A DNA stretch of 64,000 bases. It comes from Torymus aiolomorphi. Its lineage: Eukaryota; Arthropoda; Insecta; Hymenoptera; Torymidae. Within the stretch, counting starts at the first letter, position 1. Each line of letters opens with the position of its first letter. The notes under the pieces were generated by a model that ran no database searches, was not told the DNA's origin, and saw nothing but the letters and a program-made list of their open reading frames with translations. Made by a program: the position numbers and the translations under genes. Positions 46,281-56,000 of this stretch are shown in pieces. Location: contig CM070874.1 in the NCBI GenBank assembly GCA_036365515.1, positions 247,198,930-247,262,929 of the forward strand, read 5' to 3'.

Positions 46281-47184
46281 TCAGTATATATAGCCTCCTT
46301 CACGTAGCTCTTCTATTATCGAATGAATCTCGTTGATATGACTGTGATTCCCAGCAGATCTCTCAGCCCTTAGTAAGCGGAGTCTATCAACCAATTCGTT
46401 TGGATCATCCCAGTAAACATAGTCCATTCTACTCATACGTCGTCTGGCGACTTTACATTTAGGTAAAGATCCACCGGACTTATTTTTTGTGAGCTTGAAC
46501 ATTGGAGCAATGTATTTATTAAACTTTTTACTATTATAAGCCTTAATAGCTTCATTTGGTTGATTATATTTTTTGCGTACACTTGATATTTCCAAAATTT
46601 TGCGATAATTGTTCAAATCTGCTTTCTTTACATATTCTGAATTGGGATTCTTCATAATAAGTAACTCCATGAGGCCTTTGGTTCTAGGAAAAGTTGCTTC
46701 ATCCACCCTCACATTATTTTTATCAAAAATAAGCAATGAATTACCCATAGAATAACTATCATTATTCTTACGTACACCATAAAGTCGATCTAAATCCTCT
46801 GATTTAAACTCGAATAATTGAAGATATCCATCCTCACTATCACTAGTGTTCAAACTCTCATTGAGTATTGTTTTATCTTCATCCTGCTGGCAGCAGTTTC
46901 AAAGTCTCCTTCATTATCCTCACTGGATAACTCCAGTTGTCATTGAAAACTTTGCTTTGTTCGTTAATATTGGAAAGTTCTGGAACCAACTTTGTTTGAT
47001 GGTTTTTCTTTGTCTCGATTACAAGTTTTTCAAGAGGATCGACGATAGGTTTGAATGTTTCATGAAGCATCTTTTCTACATTCTCTTTACCAAATTTTAT
47101 CAATCTATATTTATGTTTGATGGCGTTTCGTGCTTGCACGAGCTGCCTCAATACATTTTTCTCTCTTTGGAAATCGGCCATCAT
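46281..47184 (-). pseudogene. DUF8207-type protein of the virus-like element, one frameshift
   Basis: Two frames, 47184-46879 (coiled-coil start MADFQREKNVLRQLVQARNA) and 46853-46281, join over a one-base shift near 46865-46880. The C-terminal part has the pattern of the DUF8207 family seen in insect genomes beside such elements (SLLIFDKNNVRVDEATFPRT, then a GLMELLIMKNP block and YVYWDDPNELVDRLRLL). The role is unknown. A structural or core protein is plausible because the N-terminus is coiled coil and basic. It lies between the ATPase and the collagen-like gene on the same strand, suggesting a common block. The family name is from memory of the pattern, not a search. Confidence 0.6.
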
Positions 47185-47219
47185 TGTGTTAATGTTTTAA
47201 CTTGACTGATAATATTATT

Positions 47220-47936
47220 TTACTTTGCAGCTATATTTATAGCAAAACAGTCAAAACCCTTTCGATATCTCCCATTATTAATGTTTCTATCTTTATCAAT
47301 GGTAAGAAATTCATGACTATCATCTCTCCAACACTTGGAACATAAGTCTTTGAAGTGCGTATAAGTCATGTCGGTGTTTACATGATCGGCATAAATATGT
47401 TTTAAGTTAACATCTTGACGAAATAGAACTAAAAAATTAACATTATTTCTTACAAGGTGTTTAGGTATATGAGCATATGTTTGACATAGATAAAAACAAT
47501 CAACTTGTTTATGTCTCCCCATACAGAAGAAGGCTCGTACATTGTCTTGCTTCTCACAAGCAGTATCATCAAAAACCATAATGGAATTGGGGAGAGCGTG
47601 CTCTGGATCTACAACTGTATCATGCTCGTTGAATGGAAAGTATTGTATATCATCTGTAGGTTCCAATAATTCCTGAAGCAATTTATATTTTGCTTGATTT
47701 AAAGATTTTGAATAGATGTATACATTCTCGAATCTTACGCCATTGGGATGTGTGATGAGAGCTAGAAGGCTATTGGTCTTACCACAATTAGATGGACCAC
47801 AGAAAACAGCACGTATACTATCAGGTAATAAATCACCATGTCGTCTTGGCTGTCTGTCTTGTTCTACAACAGCATCGAAATTAGCTATTGCAAGCTTTGC
47901 AGATTGCTCTTTGAAATCCATTGTGTACATCAACAA
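47220..47936 (-). CDS. FtsK/HerA-type genome packaging ATPase
   Basis: An intact 238-residue ORF. Residues 47-54 (GPSNCGKT) are the Walker A loop and about 118-124 (SIMVFDD) the Walker B strand with two acids. A FCMGRHKQVDCFYLCQTY segment follows, as in the sensor region of A32-like packaging ATPases. In Polintons, adintoviruses and related double-stranded DNA viruses this enzyme pumps genomic DNA into the capsid. It is transcribed toward the DUF8207-like gene and diverges from the phospholipase gene at 48000, only 63 bases away. No disruption is visible, in contrast to the polymerase. Alternative family members of the FtsK-HerA group are possible but the packaging role fits the context. Confidence 0.8.
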   Translation of the reverse strand: MLMYTMDFKEQSAKLAIANFDAVVEQDRQPRRHGDLLPDSIRAVFCGPSNCGKTNSLLALITHPNGVRFENVYIYSKSLNQAKYKLLQELLEPTDDIQYFPFNEHDTVVDPEHALPNSIMVFDDTACEKQDNVRAFFCMGRHKQVDCFYLCQTYAHIPKHLVRNNVNFLVLFRQDVNLKHIYADHVNTDMTYTHFKDLCSKCWRDDSHEFLTIDKDRNINNGRYRKGFDCFAINIAAK

Positions 47937-47963
47937 CGTTCAGAATACGAATTGATGAAAAAG

Positions 47964-47971
47964 TATAAATA
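47964..47971 (+). promoter_or_regulatory. TATA box of the phospholipase gene
   Basis: TATAAATA lies 29 bases before the ATG at 48000, in the short gap between divergent genes. Confidence 0.55.
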
Positions 47972-47999
47972 GAGCTTCCTAGAGCTTGCTAGACTTTGA

Positions 48000-48845
48000 A
48001 TGATAATGATAATGTATAAGCGAAAAAGAGGTCGTGGATTGGTCAATAACGTTATAAATAGACTTCCTTTTGAACTTCATATACCTGGTTATCAATACTG
48101 TGATCCTGGTACAAAATTAGCTAAACGTTTAGCTCGTGGAGATCCTGGTATCAATCCTCTTGATTCAGCTTGCAAAGAGCACGATATAGCCTATTCGAAA
48201 AATCGTGAAAACATTCAAGCGAGGAATGAAGCCGATAAAATTTTAGCTGAGAAAGCTTGGAATCGCGTTAAATCAAAAGACGCGGGTTTTGGTGAAAAAG
48301 CGGCTGCATACGCTGTGACTAATACAATGAAATTAAAATCTAAATTCGGTATGGGTTTAAAGCGAAAGAAGAAGGTTACGCTAGCAGTGTAATTTGAGCC
48401 GCTCGTAAATTGGCAACAAAAGGTAAATGTAGTAAGAGTGTTATCGGTACAACTTTGGATAGAGTGAGAGATATGGTAAAAAAAAGTTGGCGGTAAGGAA
48501 AACGTTCAAATTCCTAGAGTCTTACCTATTCCAAAAACGAGTGGTATACTACCTCTCATACCACTGTTTGCAGGCTTAAGTGCCGTTGGTGCTCTTGCAG
48601 GTGGAGCTGCTGGTATAGCAAAAGCTGTAAACGATTCCAGAGCTGCTAAGCAGCAGTTGGAAGAAAATAAAAGACATAATAAGACTATAGAGTCCATCGC
48701 AATGGGTAAAGATTTATATCACAAACCATACAAGCAGGGTTTCGGACTCTACCTCAAACCTTGGAAAGGAGGATTGATTAAAAAAAAAAAATTTCTCGGA
48801 AGTAATTTTACCGAGAAGAGCTCTCACAGATCAAGATTTACTTAA
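48000..48845 (+). pseudogene. phospholipase A2 domain with hydrophobic C-terminal segment, broken
   Basis: The first part (48000-48392) is a phospholipase A2 domain like that in parvovirus VP1 unique regions: a YCDPGT calcium-loop-like motif at residues 33-38 and the catalytic HD pair at about 61-62 (CKEHDIAYS). The middle (48393-48480) is in another frame with an in-frame TGA near 48396. The end (48480-48845) returns to the first frame and carries a hydrophobic LPLIPLFAGLSAVGALAGGA helix followed by a basic tail with KPYKQGFGLYLKPW. Two frameshifts and a stop make it a pseudogene. In parvoviruses such a domain helps particles leave the endosome. The same role here is inference. Confidence 0.7.
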
Positions 48846-49143
48846 GTACGCAAACATCTTTAAAAGTCCACATTTTCGTGGTGTTTTTATGCGTAATGCT
48901 TTACCAGTTGGTGGACCGAAATATAATGAATCTGCTATCATTAATCTAGATGATGCGAATGGTCCCGGAACACACTGGGTAGCTTATAGAAAAAGAGGGA
49001 ACAATGCTGTATACTTTGACAGTTTTGGTGATCTACAGCCACCATTAGACTTAATGTTGTATCTCGATGTAGATGAAGTTAAGTATAATAATGAGAGATA
49101 TCAGGACTTCAATACGTATGTTTGTGGACATCTTTGTCTATAA
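48781..49143 (+). pseudogene. adenovirus-type cysteine protease (C5 family-like)
   Basis: An open frame from about 48790 to 49143. The first ATG is at 48889. Three blocks match the adenain triad: GTHWVAY (His29 counted from 48889), VYFDSFGDL (Asp44) and VCGHLC (Cys79). It overlaps the tail of the preceding gene in another frame across a run of ten A residues (48781-48790). The two may be one protein split by a slip in that run, or two proteins. Family members cut capsid precursors during maturation. The triad residues are all present, but the protein ends right after the cysteine block (CGHLCL), which is short for the family, so activity is doubtful. Confidence 0.7.
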
Positions 49144-49162
49144 TTTTTATCTGAAGCTATAT

Positions 49163-49172
49163 AAGGAGTAGA
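49163..49172 (+). promoter_or_regulatory. TATA box of the minor capsid gene
   Basis: CTATATAAGG lies about 40 bases upstream of the ATG at 49209. Confidence 0.5.
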
Positions 49173-49208
49173 AAATCTATAAAATTCATTCGTGTTTGAA
49201 AAGTCATA

Positions 49209-49859
49209 ATGGCACAATCACTCACACTTACCCTTTCGGGTACCTCATCCGTTTTAGAAGCACACTACTTTCCAACTATAGAGCTCTCACCTGACAAAAA
49301 TTATGTTCTAGGTTTGGTAGAATTGTTAACTTTTAACTCTATACCTAACATAGATAAAAGTCATAATAAGTTTTATGTTGGTGAAAAGATAATTAACATA
49401 CCCGTTGGGAGTTATGAGATTGAGGATATACATAAATATCTTAACAAGACGTTGGTTAAAGAAAATATAGATATTTTTCTCAAACCAAATATCAACACTC
49501 TTCGTAGCTCTATCAAGTGCAGTCAACCAATTGATTTTAGACCTAAAGATTCCATCGGTCGTCTGCTAGGTTTCAATCCACGTGTGCTTGAACCTAACCT
49601 AACTCATACCTCGGATCAACCAGTGGCGATTTTGAAAATCAATGCTTTAAGAATCGAGTGCAACATCACCGCTGGAGCCTATATAAATGGACAACGCGCG
49701 CATATAATTCATGAGTTCTTTCCTACTGCACCATCAGGATATAAAATTGTTGAGGTTCCCTCACAGGTTATTTACCTACCAGTTACAGTAAAGTGTATAG
49801 ATCATTTACAAATACGCATAATAGATCAAGACGGTCATTTGGTTAATTTTCGAGGATAA
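49209..49859 (+). CDS. probable minor capsid (penton-like) protein
   Basis: An intact 216-residue ORF with a beta-rich pattern and no membrane segment. It opens MAQSLTLTLSGTSSVLEAHY and has a DSIGRLLGFNP block near residue 115. It ends in alternating strands (VEVPSQVIYLPVTVKCIDHL). In related insect elements the gene between the protease and the major capsid gene encodes a single jelly-roll vertex protein, and length and secondary-structure pattern fit. This is assignment by position and general pattern, not by a sequence search. It follows the protease by 65 bases with its own TATA box and is not disrupted. Confidence 0.55.
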   Translation: MAQSLTLTLSGTSSVLEAHYFPTIELSPDKNYVLGLVELLTFNSIPNIDKSHNKFYVGEKIINIPVGSYEIEDIHKYLNKTLVKENIDIFLKPNINTLRSSIKCSQPIDFRPKDSIGRLLGFNPRVLEPNLTHTSDQPVAILKINALRIECNITAGAYINGQRAHIIHEFFPTAPSGYKIVEVPSQVIYLPVTVKCIDHLQIRIIDQDGHLVNFRG

Positions 49860-49898
49860 ATTATCACTGTTAATTGCATATCAAACAGTTGTAACAAA

Positions 49899-50057
49899 AT
49901 GGGGGTTGTATATAATACTTCATCACGCAAAGAGTATATAAGCAGCGAAGTATACGTTCCAGACATAAGTCATCGACGTGCAATCAAAGCACTAACACGG
50001 CAAAACATACAATTCCTAAGAAAAGTCGGCTTAAGAGTTCGAAGTGGTGGAAAATAA
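49899..50057 (+). CDS. small conserved protein between capsid genes
   Basis: A complete 52-residue ORF (MGVVYNTSSRKEYISSEVYV start, GLRVRSGGK end). It is basic, with a YVPDISHRRAIKAL stretch and an NIQFLRKVGL helix. Similar tiny ORFs with a YVPD motif occur next to capsid genes in comparable insect elements (recalled, not searched). It is too short for general ORF cutoffs but is placed tightly between the two capsid genes with no other claim on the space. Function unknown. Confidence 0.55.
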   Translation: MGVVYNTSSRKEYISSEVYVPDISHRRAIKALTRQNIQFLRKVGLRVRSGGK

Positions 50058-50087
50058 CATGCATCATCTTTTGCTGCTTTCAACGAA

Positions 50088-51313
50088 ATGGAAGACATTC
50101 TAAAATTACAGTCACCTGTCATTTTCGATGGGTCAGTGGCACACTACGAGGTTCATGCTCATCAACCGTATACAGCATCAGCATTCAACAATAGTGATGA
50201 GATCCGTATATCCATTCAACATCAAGACTTATGTCTTCTACCATCTCGGAGCTTATTACGTGTCTGCGTGGAAAATTGGTTAAAAATGATAACACACCAG
50301 TTCAGAATACAAAGTTCGTGAACAATACTATCTGTCACTTATTCGAGGAAATCAGATATGAGTTGAACGCTATTGAAATCGATAAATGTAAAAATGTTGG
50401 ATTAACCACTCTCATGAAAGGTTGGCTTTCACTCAATCCAAATCAGAGTTCAATGATTGAAAACGCCGGCTGGATCGATGTGCAAGAGACTGAGCGTAAA
50501 ATAAACAATGATGCTGGTTACTTTGAAGTTGTCATTCCTCTCAGTATGATTCTGGGTTTCGCCGAGGATTACCGTAAGATTGTGGTGAATGCAAAACATG
50601 AGCTTATTCTCGTTAGATCACGAAACGATACAAGTGCTGTAGTACAGACTGGTATAGGGGAGGACCAAACACGAAGATTTGAAACTTTTAAAATAGTTTT
50701 ATCAAGGATCGAGTGGCTTATGCCCTACGTAGTAGCATCAGATTCTTACAAGATTCGGTTGTTAGATCATGTGGGGAAAGATCGAGCTATATCCATGAGT
50801 TTTCGTACTTGGGAGCTGTATGAATATCCGCTACTGCCGAACACACATGTCTGGACTGTTAAAACATCCAACCAGTTAGAGAAGCCTCGCTTCGTTATTC
50901 TTGGCTTTCAGACTAATCGAAAGGGTGTGAAAGAAGCTAATGCCAGTCAGTTTGATCATTGCAATATCAGGAATGTTAAGCTCTTTCTCAACTCACAGCA
51001 TTATCCATATGGAAATCTCAACCTAGACATCAATCGTAATCAATATGCTCTTCTCTACGATATTTACGATAATTTTCAAGCTTCTTACTATGAAAAAAAT
51101 CCTGAGCCATTGCTCAACAAGACGGACTTTATCAATCATATCCCGCTCATAGTTATCGACTGTTCTAAACAGAATGAATCTATGAAGAGCACTCCTGTAA
51201 ATGTGCGTCTTGAATTTGAGGCTCACGATAACTTTCCAGTCTACTGCTTGATTTTACACGATCGTATCGTTCAGTATAATCCCGTCAGTGGGGATGTAAA
51301 GAAGCTTGTTTAG
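50088..51313 (+). pseudogene. probable major capsid protein, one frameshift
   Basis: Two frames, 50088-50250 (MEDILKLQSPVIFDGSVAHY) and about 50255-51313, join over a one-base shift near 50250-50270. Together they are about 408 residues. The sequence is beta-rich with a NSDEIRIS start region, a LFEEIRYELNAIEID block and an LNPNQSSMIENAGW block. It fits a double jelly-roll capsid protein by position after the penton-like gene and by general resemblance to insect Maverick-type capsid proteins. The hexon-like assignment is inference. The ORF given from 50231 starts in the wrong frame for its first few residues. A frameshift this early would prevent a full protein. Confidence 0.6.
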
Positions 51314-51335
51314 AGAGGTGGGAAGCCAATCAGGG

Positions 51336-51475
51336 CTTGCCAGCGGTGGCGTCGGCTCGGGCAACCAATCACAGCTCTTGCGGTGGCGGCGGCGGCTCGA
51401 GCGGCGGCTCGGGCAACCAATCAGAGCTCGGGCGGCGGCTCACGAGTGGTGGTGGGGGAATGTGTATAAAATGAA
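51336..51475 (+). promoter_or_regulatory. GC-rich promoter with CCAATCA-AGCTC words and TATA box
   Basis: Two to three CCAATCA(C/G)(A/G)GCTC words (about 51365 and 51416) sit in GCGGTGGCGGCGGC repeats, followed by TGTATAAAATG (TATA at 51464-51470). They precede the gene at 51521. It is a second copy of the module at 42630-42900. Confidence 0.55.
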
Positions 51476-51520
51476 GTCTTGATCATGAGGAGCTCATTCT
51501 TCTGCCACGTCTAGACTGAA

Positions 51521-52180
51521 ATGGGTCAAAGCGTCAAAGCTTCCTCCTGGTTTAGAAAGTGAGAAGAAGAATACCAATTCAAATTGGAAAGAATATCCTC
51601 AAAAATATTCAACTAATACACACAATCTACCCGAGACAAAGGGGTATAAGAGATTTAAGTGAGATAGAGTATGCTGTGGATATGCAAGGCTTCAAACAGC
51701 CAGGGAACGACTTCGTCTTGAAGGAATTGGCTATACTGTCTTACAGATAATAGTGAGGCCTTGTTACGTCTTTTCAAAGAACCGTTTCCATGGAAGAGAC
51801 TTACAGATAAATATAGAGAAGAGAATCTATGGTTGGAGCGTCACTACCATGGAATACCATGGTCATCAGGTGATTTTGATTATAGACTCATCGGTACCAT
51901 TATTCGTGAGACTCTCAAAGATGCTTCTAGAATTATTGTGAAAAATCAAGTAATACAACAATGGATGCAAAAGCAGTGGAGTTTCCAACAGATTATTAAC
52001 TTGGAAGAGTGGGGTGATCCAGCTAAGGATTTATGAAGAAACGTCACAATATGCACCAATCACAATGGAAAATATAAGGCTACATGTGCTCTACACAATG
52101 TTAAACAAATGAAGACGGTCTACTTTAATGATATTTTTATGGATTGGGAAGAAGTTTCAGAGACTGTTAGTCTTCAATAG
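51521..52180 (+). pseudogene. diverged paralogue of the 42039-42598 gene, broken
   Basis: Pieces in different frames: an ATG at 51521 (MGQSVKASSWF, then a stop), a middle frame to 51750 (YAVDMQGFKQPGNDFVLKEL), then the main frame from about 51740 to 52036 (LWLERHYHGIPWSSGDFDYR), one TGA at 52036, and a continuation to about 52180 with TICTNHN and CALHNVKQMK. WSSG, the E-W/G-D linker and the C-H...CA-NV blocks match the minus-strand gene at 42039-42598, but overall similarity is low. At least one frameshift near 51745 and two stops make it dead. The two copies bracket the structural genes. Function unknown. The N-terminal MGQSVKAS could be a myristoylation site. Confidence 0.5.
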
Positions 52181-52309
52181 ATACAAGTAAGAGAGAGGTT
52201 GACTTTGGATTAATTAAATGGGGTACCTCACAGATGTAGGCGATGGTTGGGGCCTACATCCCTCCTCTCTTACAAATTAGTTTATCGATCAAACGAGTTC
52301 AGACGAGCA

Positions 52310-52645
52310 CGGCGGCCGCTCACAACTGACCGCTCGCAGCGCCACAGCTGGCCCCAACCGCAGGCCGCCAACCGCAGGCCGCTCGCAGCGCCACAGCTGG
52401 CCGCGGGCCGCAGGATGCTCGATGCGTTATCTAACCTTCTACAACTCTAGAAACCCTGTGGGGGTTCTGGGTCACTTGGGTTAACTAGCCTCCTACAACT
52501 CCAGAAACCCTGTGGTGGTTCTGGGCCACTTGGGTTAACGCACCTCATGCAATTCTGGAACGCATGTTCCAGAAACCCCAGTGGCGGTTCTGGGCCACCT
52601 GGAATTTCAGGAAGTGGCCCGGAACCACCACTGTTTACCTACTTA
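52310..52645. repeat. right terminal inverted repeat of the virus-like element
   Basis: Inverted counterpart of 35561-35835, with an extra internal duplication of about 50 bases (CGCAGGCCGC units, 52340-52395). 52181-52309 between the last gene and this repeat shows no ORF. Confidence 0.75.
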
Positions 52646-52649
52646 TATA

Positions 52650-52935
52650 TATATTATACATTTCTCGAAAGGGGTTTATAAAGCCCGTTTTTTTATTCAT
52701 AGGGGTTTACCGAGCCCGATTTTGATTATGCAGCCCGTGCTTCATAATATTTCTAAATATAGGGGTTTATGCGTCCCGACCTAGAGTCTATAACCCCAGG
52801 GTCCATTATTTCTTTAGTCACTTGCCATAGGGAACTCTGGGCTGTAGGTACTAATATACAGTCTTGGGCTACATAAACCCCGATAAGTGTATATATTATT
52901 TTTATATATATATATATAGCACCACAGATATATTT

Positions 52936-52976
<41 letters not shown>

Positions 52977-52993
52977 CGCGTGTAATATATATA

Positions 52994-53030
<37 letters not shown>
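52650..53030. repeat. motif array with core, plus (TG)n and (TA)n
   Basis: GGGGTTTATAAAGCCCG-type motifs recur about six times in both orientations (52668-52880) around the inverted core at about 52801-52827. (TG)n at 52937-52972 and (TA)n at 53000-53030 follow. The array is an inverted relative of 23474-23702. Confidence 0.6.
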
Positions 53031-53032
<2 letters not shown>

Positions 53033-56000
53033 GGCATTCTCTGTCAACGCGACACCCCCTCTGCCCAGAACAATTTTGATCCAAATGGGGTCTACCTGGG
53101 CTCAAATGAAAGCTCTTGACTTCTACTTTCGAACGCCGTCTGGCGATTACGAAAATTCAAAATGGCGGATCCAATATGGCGGCTGAAAGTCTCGGAATGA
53201 TGGAAAAACAAGTTTTTCTTCACTCTAATAGCGAATCTGATACGAAAATTGTTATTTCTTGCCACTAATATGAAGTATGCGACATATTTTCTTACTACTA
53301 CCGTTCAAAGCGAGCGGTTAAAATTATATTTCAAGGTTATTTTGAAGGTAAAAAGTTATTTTCTGGATTTTCGGACTAGTATTCCACGAAACTAGTAGAA
53401 AACTTGATTAAGATCATAACTAGACTTGACCTTGGATTATTTTTCAAGGTGAATTTCATGGTGAGTTCTAATTTTAATAAACCGATTCTTTCGCAGTTAT
53501 ACTTCTTCAATTCATGCTATCAATCGGTTCTAATTCTGAACAGTAACAGAAAAACTGTGGTTATATCCACACTTTGAAACATTTCAGAATCACTGAAAAA
53601 AGTTTGGTGGAGAAGAAACACGTTAGCGTAGAGTATCAGTACCAAATGCAAGAATTGTTTCGTAACTAAACATTAAGTCCTTTACTCTCCCATTTTAGAG
53701 CAAATGTTGCTCTAAAATTGTTCCGCATTTAATCTATTTCATCGTTCTTCAGGAGTACAAAAGTTTAGGGCAGAAGAAGCACTAAAAAGTGTGGCAATGG
53801 TACAACACATTTGTGCTGCTACTACTTTTTTGATTTCGTGCTCCTCCTGCACAAAAATCGTGCAGTATACGCACTGAGAGTAAAAAACCGACGTGACGCC
53901 GTGGATGGTATAGTTGGTGTAAGACCCTGTGACTATACACGTATACAATGCGATCAAAAATTGCCAAATTTTTTAATTTTGCAATTTTTGAATTGACTTT
54001 GAAGGTCAACGACGAGGTCAGATTCAACGTCATAAGACCAGACAAATCCTCGTTGAAAATTGCTTACGGTATGACCTTAGCTTTTTCAAAAAATATCGTT
54101 TCTGGGAAAATACGGGGGTCCCATACTTTTTGATAACCCTGTAATTAAACTTTACAATAGAACATTTCTAAAATCTCTCTAACTTTTTTTATTCCTCTTT
54201 CGAAACTCTTTAAGTACCGATGCTTCTCTAAAAGTTTAGTGCGGCTGTTACTCTAACTCTTTGGTGTATCTGTGGTTCTATATTTCGTGCATTATCTTTC
54301 CTAAACGTTTCGTACATATAGTTCCAATCGATTTTCGAGAGGATTCAAATTAATTCGAAGACATTTTTCACAGCATCTGTTCTAACAGTCCTACGTTATT
54401 ATATTCGAGTATTATCACTTACTTAGAAGGATTGAATATGTCTACTGTAGCACGGTCCGATCGTTGTATCAACCCTCTCAATGGTAAGGGTTACATAGGT
54501 AATGATTTACGCTTGTTGTCGAACAACTTAAAACGAAGATTTCCAGATTTGCCAGATAATTAAAAAATTTGTAGTAAGTGTAGAAAGTTATGTGGATCTC
54601 CCATTTCATCTATTGGTACAAGAGATAACGAAGGCAACAACGAATATGAAAACATGGATATAGAGACGACATCAGAAAACACTGGTATTGATAAATCTGT
54701 TTAAGAAGCTACACGATCAGCTAGAGAAATCGAATTGGAAGACATGTTTTCAGAATTAAAAGAAAAGTTTTCTAGATTAGCAGTTAATGACCCTTTGAAA
54801 CTAACTATACTTACAATCGCCCCATCAACTTGGAATATTAGTCGAATTTCCCGTGAATTCAATACATCAAGACATTTAGTAAGAAAGTCGAAAAAACTCA
54901 AAGCCGATGGAGGTATTTTAGCTACAACAACGGCTAAACATGGTAAAACTTTGTCAAAGGCAGTAATAGAAGTCATTGTTGAATATTATAAGAACGATCT
55001 GCACAGTCGGATGATGCCGGGTCGAAAAGATACTGTCTCTGTTATTATTGATGGAAAGCGGACTCAGGTGCAGAAACGTCTTTTATATTTCGATTTACGA
55101 GAACTTTACGAATTATTCAAGATAGCAGAACCAACAGTGCAAGTAGGATTCAGTACTTTCGCGAAATTACGACCAAAACATTGTGTTCTTGCTGGTGCTA
55201 GAGGAACGCATAGCGTCTGTGTTTGCACCATTCATCAAAATTGTAAATTGATGTTGGATGCAATCGATATTCAGAAGCTCACGAAAAATCAAGAAGAACC
55301 CATTTGTAGTTATAAAGATTGTTTACAGCAAATTATGTGTAAGAATCCTACACCTGACTGTCACTTGGATGAATGTTCGAAGTGCCCTGGTTCTGAAAAT
55401 CTTACGTCTCGTTTACTTGAAATATTGGATGGGGCAAATATCTCACAAATTGAGTACTATGCGTGGTCAGGAACGGATAGATCAACTTTGCAGAATTTAA
55501 CTCTACCAGTTGAAGAATTTGTTGATGAATTATATGCCAAATTGGCGATACTCAAACCCCACTCATATATTGCCAAAGAACAAGGTAATTTCATTGCTCA
55601 AACAAAAAGTAATCTAGGCAATGGAGAAGTTCTGGTAATGTTCGACTATTCTGAGAATTACTCTTTTGCAGTTCAAGATGCATCTCAAGCCTTCCATTTT
55701 AATAGTGACCAGTGCACTGTTTTTCCAGATATTTACTATTATAAAGAAGATTCAGAGCTGAAGCATGAAAGTTGTGTATTCTTGTCGAATAGTTTGAAGC
55801 ATGACACTTCTTCTGTCTATACTATTCAGAATTATTGATTCCAGAAATCAAGAGAAAAGTAAAAAAACTTAAAAAGATTATTTACGTGACAGATGGAGCA
55901 AAACAGCATTACAAGAACCGCTTTCAGATAGCAAATCTTCTTCATCATGAGAAGGATTTTGGTATTGAGGCAGAGTGGCATTTTTGCGCCACTGCTCATG

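Larger units (their letters stand above)
35561..52645. mobile_element. adintovirus/Polinton-like integrated virus-like element
   Basis: Terminal inverted repeats of about 280-330 bp (35561-35835 and 52310-52645) enclose a set of genes: family B DNA polymerase (truncated), packaging ATPase, adenovirus-type protease, phospholipase A2, two capsid-like proteins and several accessory proteins. After removing a Tc1/mariner insertion (3.2 kb) and a TRIM (0.8 kb), about 13 kb remains, a usual size for Maverick/Polinton or adintovirus elements. No integrase was found. Many genes carry stops or frameshifts, so it is an old copy. The classification is from gene content and is inference. Confidence 0.7.
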
